From positions 3,259,501-3,323,500 of the forward strand of contig NZ_JARUBJ010000002.1 of the NCBI RefSeq assembly GCF_029626145.1: DNA of 64,000 bases. Reading direction: 5' to 3'. Positions 40,546-49,478 of the stretch are shown here, one piece after another. The stretch is from Micromonospora sp. WMMD961 (GTDB lineage: Bacteria > Actinomycetota > Actinomycetes > Mycobacteriales > Micromonosporaceae). Numbering within the stretch: position 1 is the stretch's first letter; each line of letters opens with the position of its first letter. Position numbers and translations under genes: made by a program. The notes below the pieces were generated by a model. That model saw only the letters and a program-made list of their open reading frames with translations. It ran no database searches and was not told the origin of the DNA.

Positions 40546-41772
40546 GTGATCGGGATGAGCAGGGGACGACGGGTGGCGGCGCTGGTGGCGTTGGCACTGG
40601 GTGGTGTGGCGATCGGTCTGACCGAGTTCGTGGCGATGGGCCTGCTGCCCGACATCGCGCGCGGCCTACTTCCGGGGGAGTACGCCCGGTCGTCCTCGGA
40701 CGCCGTCGCCCGCGCCGGCTGGATGATCACCGCGTACGCGCTCGGCGTGGTCGTGGGCGCGCCCCTGATCGCCGCGCTGAGCGCACGCCTGCCGCGCAAG
40801 AAACTCGTGCTCGGACTGCTCGCGCTCTTCGCCGTCGGCACCGTCGCGTCCGCGATCGCCCCCACCTTCGACCTGGTGCTGGTGGCCCGGTTCGCGGCGG
40901 CGTTGCCACACGGCGCGTACTTCGGCGCGGCCGGCCTGCTCGCGGCCACCCTGATGGGCCCCGGCAACGAGGCCCGTGGCTTCGCCATCGTGCTCAGCGG
41001 CCTGACCGTGAGCAACGTGGTCGGCGTACCCCTCATCACGCGGCTCGGGCAGGCGGCCGGCTGGCGCGTCGCGTACCTGATCATCGCCGGTGTTTTCGTG
41101 CTCACCCTGCTGGCGGTCCTGGCGGTCGTCCCGGAGGTCGCCGCGGCGGTCGACGGCTCACCCGCCGCCGAGTTGCGGGCGCTGCGGACCTCGCAGGTCT
41201 GGCTGGTCGCCGCGACCGGCGCGGTCGGCTTCGCCGGTTTCTTTGCGGTGGACACCTACATCGCGCCGGTCACCACCGACGTCGCCGGTCTCTCGGCCGC
41301 GACGGTGCCCTGGGTGCTGGTGGCGGTGGGGCTCGGCATGACCGTCGGCAACGCCCTCGGCGGCTGGTTGGCGGACCGGGACCTGCAGCGCAGCATGGTC
41401 ATCGGTTTCGTCGCGATGATCGTGAGCATTGCGACCTTCAGCCTCGTCGCGTCGACAGCAGTCGGCCTGTTCGTGGGCGCGTTCCTGGTCGGCGCGACCA
41501 GCCTCTATCTCGGGCCGGTCCTGCAGGCCCGCCTGATCACCGTCGCCCCCGGAGCGCAGCTGATGGGCGCCGCGCTCAACCAGTCGGCGATGAACATCGC
41601 GAACAGCCTGGGCGCGGCCCTGGGCAGCGTCGCCATCGCCGCCGGCCTCGGTTACCTCGCACCGGCCTGGGTGGGCGTGCTCCTGGCGGTCGTCGGACTG
41701 ACCCTGGGAGTGGTCAGCTTCGCGGTCGGGCGGCGCGCGGGCGAGCGGACCCCGGCCACCGTCGCGGGCTGA
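40546..41772 (+). CDS. MFS transporter (DHA1-type)
   Basis: A 408-residue major facilitator with 12 hydrophobic segments. The N-terminus reads LGGVAIGLTEFVAMGLLPDIARGL, the drug:H+ antiporter-1 pattern (TEF..MGLLP). LSARLPRKKLVLGLLALFAVG forms the conserved loop after helix 2. It probably exports a drug or sugar-like compound. GTG 40546 and ATG 40555 are both possible starts; no RBS is seen, so translation may be leaderless. Regulation by the divergent ROK repressor is inferred from spacing and the shared dyad. Confidence 0.9.
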   Translation: MIGMSRGRRVAALVALALGGVAIGLTEFVAMGLLPDIARGLLPGEYARSSSDAVARAGWMITAYALGVVVGAPLIAALSARLPRKKLVLGLLALFAVGTVASAIAPTFDLVLVARFAAALPHGAYFGAAGLLAATLMGPGNEARGFAIVLSGLTVSNVVGVPLITRLGQAAGWRVAYLIIAGVFVLTLLAVLAVVPEVAAAVDGSPAAELRALRTSQVWLVAATGAVGFAGFFAVDTYIAPVTTDVAGLSAATVPWVLVAVGLGMTVGNALGGWLADRDLQRSMVIGFVAMIVSIATFSLVASTAVGLFVGAFLVGATSLYLGPVLQARLITVAPGAQLMGAALNQSAMNIANSLGAALGSVAIAAGLGYLAPAWVGVLLAVVGLTLGVVSFAVGRRAGERTPATVAG

Positions 41773-41813
41773 GGTGGCCGGGCCGCTGTCGCGGGCTGAG
41801 GTGGCCGGGCCGC
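41761..41813 (+). repeat. Tandem duplication across the MFS stop codon
   Basis: A 26-27-bp segment (41761-41787) that includes the last codons and TGA of the MFS gene is repeated directly at 41788-41813 with no mismatch over 26 bp. It looks like a recent slippage event without coding effect. Confidence 0.85.
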
Positions 41814-41825
41814 CCGTCGGGCCGG

Positions 41826-43154
41826 TCAGAAGTCGTCGACGCCTACCGTCACGCGGTGGGCGCTCGACCTCCAGTTGGGCACGTTGATCACGTCGTATCC
41901 GCCGCCGCGTTGGCCCACGGTGATCCGCACGAGGCCGAGCTGCGCCGGTGCCGCCGGGATGAACAGGTCCATGCCGGTGATGAAGGTCTGGCTGAAGAAC
42001 TCCGGCAGGGGGGCGGTCAGGTCGCTGACGCCGTCGCTGCCGTCGTCGAACGCGAAGATCGCGATCGTCCGCTTGACCCGTGGCGCGTTCGCGGCGTTCA
42101 GGACGTCCCGGCCGTTGATCCACAGGTGGTCGCCGGCCTCGCCCTGGTCGCCCCACCACTCCTTCTGTCGTTGGATCGTCAGCGCCGTGTGCCGGTCGCT
42201 GGTGTCCACCAGCGCGCCGAGCCCCTCGCCGGGCACGCTCGTCGCGAGGCGTACGAACGAGTCCGAGCGAAGGAACGGCTGGAAGTAGAAGTGGTGCGTC
42301 GGTGCGCCGGAGCGCACGATCGCGAACTCGTAGCGGGCCGTGGCGAGCACCGGAACGGGACCGAACGAGCCGTCGCCACTCAGTGCCAACCGGTGCGTGG
42401 GTCGGTGGGACAACCGACCGCCGGTCAGGGAGTTGACCGGATAGACCTCGAGCGTCGCGTCGGTGACGCCGGCGTTGCTCGGAAAGAGCACCGCGCGACC
42501 GGAGACCCGGGCGGTGCCGAAGAGCTGGGGCGTGATCCGTGTCGTGTGCGGCGCCCGACCTCGCAGGAACCGGAAGATCTCGCCGAACGACTCCGGCGAC
42601 GACACTGTCTGCGTGTGGGACTGGTCCGGGAGGTGCACGTTCGTCGCGCCGACGACGGCGCGGGACGGGTCGCCCTCACCCCAGATCGCGAGGGTGGGCA
42701 CACCACCGGGCAGGGAGGCGGCGGGGCGCCCGTCCAAATTCACGTAGTGCGCGACCCGGGCGGCGCGCGCCGGTGAGCTGTTGAGATAGCCCTGCATGAC
42801 GAAGGTGCCCAGGGAGTGCGCGAGCAGGTCGACCCGGTCCGCGCCGCTCGTCGCCAGCAGCCGGTCGATCCGTGCGTCGAGCCCCGCGTACACCTGGGGC
42901 AGGATCGTGGCGATGTTCGGCGAGTCGTACTCGTGGGCCTCGATGACGCCGATCGGGTAGCCGTTGGCGGCGAGCCGCTTGGCCTGGGACTGGAACTGCG
43001 CCGCCGATCCGGCGCTGCCGTGTAGGAAGATCACCGGGCGGTACGTCGGTGTGGCGGCGGCGTCGGCGGCCCGTGGGACGGGAGCGACGGACAGGCCGAC
43101 CGCGAGGGCGCCCCCGGCCAGTACGGAGAGCAGTCTCCGGCGAGACACGTGCAT
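41826..43154 (-). CDS. Secreted alpha/beta hydrolase (lipase/esterase-like)
   Basis: An exported 442-residue protein. The Tat-like signal is SRRRLLSVLAGGALAVGLS. The alpha/beta-hydrolase domain (about 35-235) has oxyanion strand VIFLHGSAGSAAQFQ, nucleophile elbow AHSLGT (Ser about 113) and late His in DQSHTQTVSS. A C-terminal all-beta part (about 240-442) resembles that of some bacterial and fungal triacylglycerol lipases. ATG 43154 has GGAGG close upstream; a longer start is possible but lacks signal-peptide logic. The substrate is unknown. Confidence 0.85.
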   Translation of the reverse strand: MHVSRRRLLSVLAGGALAVGLSVAPVPRAADAAATPTYRPVIFLHGSAGSAAQFQSQAKRLAANGYPIGVIEAHEYDSPNIATILPQVYAGLDARIDRLLATSGADRVDLLAHSLGTFVMQGYLNSSPARAARVAHYVNLDGRPAASLPGGVPTLAIWGEGDPSRAVVGATNVHLPDQSHTQTVSSPESFGEIFRFLRGRAPHTTRITPQLFGTARVSGRAVLFPSNAGVTDATLEVYPVNSLTGGRLSHRPTHRLALSGDGSFGPVPVLATARYEFAIVRSGAPTHHFYFQPFLRSDSFVRLATSVPGEGLGALVDTSDRHTALTIQRQKEWWGDQGEAGDHLWINGRDVLNAANAPRVKRTIAIFAFDDGSDGVSDLTAPLPEFFSQTFITGMDLFIPAAPAQLGLVRITVGQRGGGYDVINVPNWRSSAHRVTVGVDDF

Positions 43155-43247
43155 CGGTCCTCCACCCTGAGCGACGAAGTATCTGCACTGATAGCGCAAG
43201 TATCGTGCCAGGGTGCGGCGCGGCGGTCCACACCTGACGGTCGTCGG

Positions 43248-44633
43248 TCAGTTGACCTCTCTCGCGAGCAGGTCGCCGAGAGAGGCGCGGACCGGATCGG
43301 GATTCGACCAACTCCAGTTGGGGTGCGCGCGGTTGGTGAGCAGCGCGAGGACGAGCTTCCGGGCCGGGTCGACCAGGAGTGACGGACCGGCGAAACCGGT
43401 GTGGCCGAAGGTCCGGGCAGAGGCGAGCCGGCCCATGAACCAACTCTGGTTGAGCACGACCCCGAGTCCGTGGGCGGCGGTCCGGTTGGGCCGCTCCGGG
43501 TCGATCGCTGGTTTCCCGGCGTTCTGGTTGGTGAGCATCCGACGCACGGTCGTCGCGGAGAGGATCTTCCTGCCCTGGTGGGTGCCGCCGTTCAGGAGCA
43601 TCTGCCCGATGACGGCCAGGTCGCTGGCGGTGGCGAAGATACCGGCGTGCCCGGCCACGCCGCCGAGGTGGTTGGCGACATCGTCGTGGACGGTGCCCCG
43701 GAGCAGACCCCGGGACGAGCGGGCGTCGGTGGCGACGAGACGGCCGGCCTTCGCGCTGCCCGACAGCCAGTTGTTCGGGTTGAAGCCGGTGTCGCGTAGG
43801 CCGAGCGGGCCGGTGAGGTTGCTCTTGAGTGCCTGGTCGAGCCGCTGGCCGGTGACCTTCTCGACGATCTTGCCGGCGACCATGAGCCCGACGCTGGAAT
43901 AGCGGAACGTGGTGCCGGGCACCGCGCCGGAGACCAGCCCGGTGGTGAGCACGGCGTTCCAGCGGGCCGTGTTGTCGGCGAGCCCGGTGACCTTCGCGCC
44001 GACCGGTAAACCGCTGGTGTGGGTCAGCAGCATCTCGACGGTGATCCGCTCGGTGCCCGCCCCGGTGAAGCCCGGCAGGTAGTCGCGCACCGGCGCGCCC
44101 AACTCGACCCGACCTTTGTCGACCTGTTGCAACAGCAGGATGGCCGTGTACACCTTCGTCACCGAGGCGAGGTCGAAGATGGAGTCCGGGCGCATCTCGA
44201 CGCGCTGGCCCGCCGGCAGCAGTTTGGGCCCGGCGCCGTAGCGCAACGCCTCCCCGACCGCCGTGTGCACAGCCGTCTTCCCGTCGACCAGAACGACGGC
44301 GACCGCGCCGGGAAAGCCCTTGTGCTGCACGGTCTGCGGCGTGGCGGGCAGGTGCCGCCGCAGTAGCGCCGTCACCTCCTGCGCGTAGCGGGCCTGGCCG
44401 GCGGGCGCGGCACCGCCGCTCGGGGAGGCCGCGGCGCTCGGCGTACCCGACGGCGGTGTGGTCTTCCCGGCCGCGCCGAAGCCCACCCGGTTGCCGGCGG
44501 CATCGGTCGCGGTCACCGCGTCACCGGGCCCGGCCACACCGGGATCCGACGCGCCGTTGTCGCCGCAACCGGCGACGGCGGAGGTCGCGGCGGCAAGGCC
44601 GGCGACAAGGAGGGTACGACGTGCGACGGGCAT
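43248..44633 (-). CDS. Beta-lactamase-family serine hydrolase lipoprotein
   Basis: A 461-residue exported class C beta-lactamase/esterase-fold protein. The signal ends in lipobox TSAVAGC (about 17-23). An Ala/Gly/Pro linker follows, then a catalytic domain from about 95. The SxxK motif is in FDLASVTKVYTAIL (Ser about 157) and the YxS motif in FRYSSVG. HTSGLP and GHTGFAGPSLLVDP are further family motifs; the last includes the HTG triad equivalent. ATG 44633 is used; another in-frame ATG at 44657 adds 8 residues. It is probably a carboxypeptidase or esterase, not a resistance enzyme. Confidence 0.9.
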   Translation of the reverse strand: MPVARRTLLVAGLAAATSAVAGCGDNGASDPGVAGPGDAVTATDAAGNRVGFGAAGKTTPPSGTPSAAASPSGGAAPAGQARYAQEVTALLRRHLPATPQTVQHKGFPGAVAVVLVDGKTAVHTAVGEALRYGAGPKLLPAGQRVEMRPDSIFDLASVTKVYTAILLLQQVDKGRVELGAPVRDYLPGFTGAGTERITVEMLLTHTSGLPVGAKVTGLADNTARWNAVLTTGLVSGAVPGTTFRYSSVGLMVAGKIVEKVTGQRLDQALKSNLTGPLGLRDTGFNPNNWLSGSAKAGRLVATDARSSRGLLRGTVHDDVANHLGGVAGHAGIFATASDLAVIGQMLLNGGTHQGRKILSATTVRRMLTNQNAGKPAIDPERPNRTAAHGLGVVLNQSWFMGRLASARTFGHTGFAGPSLLVDPARKLVLALLTNRAHPNWSWSNPDPVRASLGDLLAREVN

Positions 44634-44866
44634 GCCGGAGATCGTGACAGCCGGCATCGGCACGCGCCAACCGGCTCGCCCGAACGTCGGTCGTCTCGAT
44701 CCCGTCGTCCGACATGCGGTCATCTGGCGGACACGGGCAGTTGCCGTTCGGGTGGTTGTGCGACGATCGGCGAGCGTCACGCCGGACGACCGTCCACCGG
44801 TCCGCCCGCCCAACGAACGCTGGCGGGCCCGGAGGGCACCACACCCCGTCTCCCTTGGAGAGCACG

Positions 44867-46243
44867 ATGTCCCTCTCCCCATCCCGGGTCTTCGCGGAGC
44901 TGAACGTGGCTCGACCCCCTGACCAGCCCTCCCCGTCGATGGGGCGGGCCGTGGTGATCGGCGGCAGTGTCGCCGGCCTGCTGGCCGCCCGGGTGCTGTC
45001 CGATCACGCCGACAGCGTCGTCATCATCGACCGGGATGACCCGCAGGCGGCCGGCGCGCGGCCCGGCGTACCCCAGGGGACGCAGCTGCACGCGCTGCTG
45101 CCCGGTGGCCTCCTCCAGCTGGAGCGCCTTTTTCCCGGCTTCCGCGACGCGGCGCTGGCGCGCGGGGCGGTCGAGGCGCCGCCCGAGGCGCGGCGCAACT
45201 ACCTCGACGGTCGCGCCAAGGTCGTCGTCCCGGACGACGCCGACAGCCTGGCGGGCAGCCGGCCACTCCTGGAAGGGCTGATCCGGCAACAGGTGCTCCG
45301 ACTACCCAACGTCAAGACGGTCACCGCACGCGCCACCGGTCTCGTGTTCGACGGCGCGGCGGTCACCGGGGTCCGCTGCGAGGTCGCTGGGGTGACCGGC
45401 GTGGAGACCGGTGACCTCGTGGTGGACGCCATGGGCCGGTCGAGCAGACTCTCGGACTGGTTGGAGCAGGCCGGCTGGGAGCGGCCGGTGACCCGGCGGA
45501 TGACAGTGCACCTCAACTACGCGACCGCGCTGTTCCGCCGCCCTGAGGCCACCCCGGCCTCGACGGTCGTGCTGGCACTGCACACCCCGAAGATGGCGGT
45601 GGATGTGGCCGGGGCCGCGTTCTTCGCCATCGAGGACGGTCGGTGGATGGCGATGATGGCCGGTTACGGCGACCACCGCCCGGGGCGCACCCCGGAAGAC
45701 TTCGTCCGTCGCCTGCGGGAGCAGTTCCCGCCGGAGTTCGGCGAGGTCGCCGACCAGGAGATGCTGGGCGACGTCCAGACCTACCACCATGCCGACAGCC
45801 GCCGACGGGACTTCCACGCGCTGAAGCGGTTCCCGGCCGGCCTGGTCAGCGTCGGCGACGCCGTCGCGTCGTTCAACCCGGTGTACGGGCAGGGGATGAC
45901 GTCGGCGGCCCTGCACGCGGCCTGCCTGTCGACGTACCTGCGGTCCCACCCGGATCTGCGCGCGCCCGCGCGCCACTTCCTCGCGTTGCAGCAGGTGGTG
46001 GTCGACGCCGCGTGGTCGATCTCGACCTCCGCCGACCTGGCGTTGCCCCACGTCGACGGCCCCTACCCGCGCGGCTACCGGATCTCCAGCTGGGCGAGCC
46101 GGCAGATCATCGAAGCGACAGTCACGGACGTGGCGACCGCGCGCCGGTTCAACGACGTCGTCTCCATGCGCGAGCACCCACGCTCGCTGGCCCGGCCCGG
46201 CGTGCTCCTCGACGCCCTGCGCGCCAACAGACGGGCGCGCTGA
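44867..46243 (+). CDS. FAD-dependent oxidoreductase (group A monooxygenase/halogenase-like)
   Basis: A 458-residue flavoprotein. The dinucleotide-binding loop VVIGGSVAGLLAARVL (about 27-42) is a variant of GxGxxG. The second FAD motif is VSVGDAVASFNPVYGQGMTSAALHA (about 325-349). RPLLEGLIRQQVL is typical of geranylgeranyl reductase/epoxidase-like enzymes. ATG 44867 has GGAG 7 bases upstream. It stands alone between a divergent lipoprotein gene and a MITE-like element. The substrate cannot be inferred; it may be an orphan secondary-metabolism or lipid enzyme. Confidence 0.88.
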   Translation: MSLSPSRVFAELNVARPPDQPSPSMGRAVVIGGSVAGLLAARVLSDHADSVVIIDRDDPQAAGARPGVPQGTQLHALLPGGLLQLERLFPGFRDAALARGAVEAPPEARRNYLDGRAKVVVPDDADSLAGSRPLLEGLIRQQVLRLPNVKTVTARATGLVFDGAAVTGVRCEVAGVTGVETGDLVVDAMGRSSRLSDWLEQAGWERPVTRRMTVHLNYATALFRRPEATPASTVVLALHTPKMAVDVAGAAFFAIEDGRWMAMMAGYGDHRPGRTPEDFVRRLREQFPPEFGEVADQEMLGDVQTYHHADSRRRDFHALKRFPAGLVSVGDAVASFNPVYGQGMTSAALHAACLSTYLRSHPDLRAPARHFLALQQVVVDAAWSISTSADLALPHVDGPYPRGYRISSWASRQIIEATVTDVATARRFNDVVSMREHPRSLARPGVLLDALRANRRAR

Positions 46244-46288
46244 CGAGCGGCCCGGCGGCCTGCTGTCGAGGCCGCCGGGTCCGCCCGA

Positions 46289-46457
46289 CTAGGGCCTGTT
46301 TCATAAGAACTGGCCGGCCTGCGGCGGGCCCGGACGACGCCCGGCGGCGTTGCGGTTTCGTCCGGATACAACACCGGTATCCGGACGAAACCGCGCCTTG
46401 CCGGATCGCCGTCCGGACTCCGCCTCGGCTCGACCGCCCTTATGAAACAGGCCCTAG
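46289..46457. mobile_element. 169-bp MITE-like element with nested hairpins
   Basis: Perfect 19-bp terminal inverted repeats (46289-46307 and 46439-46457; sequence CTAGGGCCTGTTTCATAAG) bound a 169-bp element without a gene. The TA within each end could be a target-site duplication. Inside is a second perfect 18-bp stem (46352-46369 with 46377-46394). The right end supplies the TAG stop of the minus-strand UPF0303 gene. The GGGCCTGTTTCATAA end resembles IS termini seen in actinomycetes. It may also serve as a terminator for the convergent flanking genes. Confidence 0.75.
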
Positions 46458-46930
46458 CGGGGGAGCTTGCGGAGGACGTCGACGACGAACCGGTGGTCGT
46501 CGAGCTGCGGCAGCCCGGAGACACCCACCCAGCCGACCACGCCGGTGCCCCGGACGCGCAGCGGCACCGCGCCCCCGGCCGCCGCGTACCGCGACGCCGG
46601 CAGGCCGAACCTCTCGGCCAGCGTCACCTGCTTGTCCTGGCACAAGCGGGCCATGTACAGCGACGAGTGCTCGAACCGCATCACCACCCGCCCCTTGCGG
46701 CGCAGCCACGCGTCGTTGTCCGCCGTCGACCCCGGCAGGCCACAGTGGAACAGCTGGCGCCCCGCCCGCCACACCCCGATCGACACCGGCAGGCGCTGCT
46801 CACTCGCGGCGGCGACGGCGAGCATCCCCAGCTCGTACGCGTCCGTCTCGGACAGGCCCGCGAGTTCCAGCTCGCTCTCCTCGCGCAGCAGCTCGTCCAG
46901 CGTCGGCCACGGCTCACGGTCAACTGACAT
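46454..46930 (-). CDS. UPF0303 / haem-degrading-fold family protein
   Basis: A 158-residue cytoplasmic protein of the UPF0303 group, which has the GlcG/HbpS-like fold (haem-degrading domain family). Visible features are VSIGVWRAGRQLFHCGLPGSTADNDAWLRRK and RYAAAGGAVPLRVRGTGVVGWVGVSGLPQLDDH. ATG 46930 lies just after the zinc-ribbon SDR gene on the same strand. Its stop codon lies in the terminal repeat of the MITE-like element, so the last residues may be altered. Haem binding is unproven. Confidence 0.85.
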   Translation of the reverse strand: MSVDREPWPTLDELLREESELELAGLSETDAYELGMLAVAAASEQRLPVSIGVWRAGRQLFHCGLPGSTADNDAWLRRKGRVVMRFEHSSLYMARLCQDKQVTLAERFGLPASRYAAAGGAVPLRVRGTGVVGWVGVSGLPQLDDHRFVVDVLRKLPR

Positions 46931-46966
46931 GTCGGTTCTCCTCGTTCGGGTGGGCGGGATCAGCGA

Positions 46967-48439
46967 TCACCAGGCACAGGGCGCGTAGTCCTTCAGGAAA
47001 CAGCCGTACAGGTCCTCGCCCTGCTCGCCGCGGACGATCGGGTCGTACACCCGGGCGGCGCCGTCGACCAGGTCCAGCGGGGCGTGGAAGCCCTCGTCGG
47101 CCAGTCGCATCTTCGTCGGGTGCGGCCGTTCGTCGGTGATCCAGCCGGTGTCGACGCTTGTCATCAGGATGCCGTCGGTCACCATCTCCTCGGCGCTGGT
47201 GCGGGTCAGCATGTTCAACGCGGCCTTGGCCATGTTGGTGTGCGGGTGCCCCGGCCCCTTGTAGCCGCGGCCGAACTGGCCCTCCATCGCCGACACGTTC
47301 ACCACGTACTTGCGGCGCGCCGACGCGGCGGCCATCGCCGGGCGCAGCCGGCTGACCAGGACGAACGGCGCGGTGACGTTGCACAGCTGAACTTCGAGCA
47401 GCTCGACCGGGTCGACCTCCTGCACCCGCTGTACCCAGCTGTTGACCGAGTCGAGGTCCGGCACGAGGCCCCCGGCGTCGATGGCGGTGGACGCCGCGAT
47501 CCGCTCCGGTGAGGCGGAACCACTGGTGAGCGCCAGCGCGGTGAGCGCGTGCGGGGTGAGCCCGGCGGTGAGGCTGCCTCCCGTGGCGCCCTGCCCACCC
47601 GCCTTGGCGAACGTGATCAGTTCCGGCAGCGGACCGTCCGGCAGGGCTGCGGCCTCGGCGGCGACGAGCTGCGCGTACGCCCCGGGGGAGCGGCGCACGG
47701 TCTGCGCCGCGTTGTTGATCAGGATGTCGAGAGGTCCCTGGCTGCTCACCGAGTCGGCGAGGGCGATCACCTGGGCGGGATCGCGCAGGTCGATCCCGAC
47801 GATGCGCAGGCGGTGCAGCCAGTCCGCACTGTCCGGCATCGCGGCGAACCGGCGGACCGCGTCGTGCGGGAACCGGGTGGTCACCGTCGTGTGGGCGCCG
47901 TCGCGCAGTAGTCGCAACGCGATGTACATACCGATCTTGGCCCGGCCGCCGGTGAGGAGCGCGCGTCGACCGGTCAGGTCGGTACGGGCGTCCCGGCGTT
48001 CCCGGTTCAGCGCGGCGCAGGACGGGCAGAGCTGGTGGTAGAAGGCGTCCACCTCGCGGTAGCGCTGCTTGCAGACGTAACAGCCGCGGGGATTGTGCAG
48101 GAAGCCGGCCGTCTCACCCGCGACCGAGGACGCGAGCGGGATGCCCTGGGTCTCGTCGTCGATCCTCCCGGGAGCGCCGGTGGCGGTGGCCTCCGTCACC
48201 GCCCGGTCGGCCGCGAGGATGGCGTCTCGCCGTTCCTCCCGTCGCCGCTGCTTGACCACCTTGTAGAGCCGAGCGGTGGCCCGCTGCACCCGCACCACGT
48301 CCGGATGGTCGGAGGGCAGCGCCTCCAACGCCTCGAAGACGCTGAGGCAGGCCTCCAGCCGCTCTCGGTCGATGCCCTGCTGACCACCTTCGCGGTCGAG
48401 GCCCTGCTGACCGTTTTCGGTAATGTTGTCCACCGTCAT
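46967..48439 (-). CDS. SDR-fold protein with N-terminal zinc ribbon
   Basis: A 490-residue protein of unusual build. An N-terminal helical region (about 1-110) has a repeated QQGLDRE/QQGIDRE segment. A four-Cys zinc ribbon follows (Cys120, Cys123, Cys138, Cys141; CYVCKQ...CPSC). The SDR Rossmann domain (about 155-490) has TGGRAKIG and NNAAQ. The catalytic Ser is present in NVSAMEG, but the usual Tyr of YxxxK is replaced (TNMAK). The end is CFLKDYAPCAW. ATG 48439 is used. It is followed by the UPF0303 gene after a 36-bp gap. The function is unknown; it may bind nucleotide without classical SDR catalysis. Confidence 0.85.
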   Translation of the reverse strand: MTVDNITENGQQGLDREGGQQGIDRERLEACLSVFEALEALPSDHPDVVRVQRATARLYKVVKQRRREERRDAILAADRAVTEATATGAPGRIDDETQGIPLASSVAGETAGFLHNPRGCYVCKQRYREVDAFYHQLCPSCAALNRERRDARTDLTGRRALLTGGRAKIGMYIALRLLRDGAHTTVTTRFPHDAVRRFAAMPDSADWLHRLRIVGIDLRDPAQVIALADSVSSQGPLDILINNAAQTVRRSPGAYAQLVAAEAAALPDGPLPELITFAKAGGQGATGGSLTAGLTPHALTALALTSGSASPERIAASTAIDAGGLVPDLDSVNSWVQRVQEVDPVELLEVQLCNVTAPFVLVSRLRPAMAAASARRKYVVNVSAMEGQFGRGYKGPGHPHTNMAKAALNMLTRTSAEEMVTDGILMTSVDTGWITDERPHPTKMRLADEGFHAPLDLVDGAARVYDPIVRGEQGEDLYGCFLKDYAPCAW

Positions 48440-48543
48440 GCGTCGTCGTCTCGTCCCGTATCCCGTGCCGGATCATCCCGGCTGGCCCCAAGTCCGACCC
48501 GAAACTGTACGCACCGTGCGCCCCGCGACGCACCTCGCGGCGG

Positions 48544-49452
48544 TCAGGCGCCGTCCGCGTGCCCGAGACGCCAGTAACCCATGAACGCCACCGCCCGACG
48601 GTCCAGACCTCGCTCGGCGACCAGGTGCCGGCGCAGTGTGCGGATGACGCCGGCCTCCCCGGCCAGCCACGCGTAGAGCGGCAGCACCGAGGTCGCCTCC
48701 TCGGGAACCTCCCACAGGATCTCGGTGTCCACGTCCAGGTCCGCGACGGCCTGAGTGGCCTCGGACGTGCCGGGGATGAGCAGTTCCTCCGCCGCCGCGG
48801 CGACCGCGGGCACCAACCGGCTGCCATGTCCGTCGTGCCCCCGAGGTAGCCAGCGGACCTCGATGCCGGGCGGCGTGATCAGCGGCAGCACGTCGTCGGC
48901 GTCCGGCACCTCCAGCAGGACCGTCCCCCGGGCGTCGAGGGGGAGTCGCTCGCAGATGCTGGCGATCGCCGGAACGGCGGTCTCGTCGCCGGCCAGCAGC
49001 AGGCAGCTCCCGGCCGAGGGCCGGAACTCGATCCCGCCGTGGTTGCCGTCGAACCCCGCGTCCGGACCGACGATGGCGATCTCGTCACCCGCGCTCACCC
49101 GCCGGGCCCAGCGCGTCGCCGGCCCACCATCGCCGTGCAGCACCAGGTCGACGTCGACCTCCGCCAGGTGCGGTCGGACCGCCCGCACGGTGTAGGTGCG
49201 CACCGGACTGCGCAGGTGCTCCGGCAGGGCCCGCCACTTCGCGTACCAGTCCGTTCCCCCCGGAAGATCCACCCCGCGCTGGCCGGGCAGCGGCAGCGCC
49301 AGCTTGATCCGCTGGTCGTACCCGTTGTCGGCGAAGCGGTCGAGGTCCACGCCGGTGAAGGTCACCCGGGTGAAGGACGGGCTGAGTCGGCGTACCGCGC
49401 GAACGGTGACGGTGAACACGCGCCACGGCGCGATGGACAGGGTCTCGGTCAT
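48544..49452 (-). CDS. Siderophore-interacting protein (FAD-linked ferric reductase)
   Basis: Releases iron from imported ferric siderophores by reduction. The 302-residue SIP-family protein has an FAD-binding beta-barrel (about 1-125) with RTYTVRAV and VDVDLVLHGDGGPATRWA. A C-terminal NAD(P)H-binding domain has LLLAGDETAVPAIASI and YAWLAGEAGVIRTLRRHL. ATG 49452 has GGAGG 5 bases upstream; a longer frame to 49515 lacks an RBS. It is the last gene of the iron-uptake operon driven from the iron box at 53433-53451. Confidence 0.94.
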   Translation of the reverse strand: MTETLSIAPWRVFTVTVRAVRRLSPSFTRVTFTGVDLDRFADNGYDQRIKLALPLPGQRGVDLPGGTDWYAKWRALPEHLRSPVRTYTVRAVRPHLAEVDVDLVLHGDGGPATRWARRVSAGDEIAIVGPDAGFDGNHGGIEFRPSAGSCLLLAGDETAVPAIASICERLPLDARGTVLLEVPDADDVLPLITPPGIEVRWLPRGHDGHGSRLVPAVAAAAEELLIPGTSEATQAVADLDVDTEILWEVPEEATSVLPLYAWLAGEAGVIRTLRRHLVAERGLDRRAVAFMGYWRLGHADGA

Positions 49453-49478
49453 GGGTGCCTCCGGGATTGGGCCGGTGT

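Noticed and set aside
40479..42776. 765-codon plus-strand frame
   Set aside because: It runs through the MFS gene in another frame and then antisense to the lipase-like gene; composition is shadow-like.
43248..44633. Beta-lactam resistance gene
   Set aside because: The protein has the serine beta-lactamase fold but family members of this type are mostly esterases or DD-peptidases; nothing in the sequence shows resistance activity.
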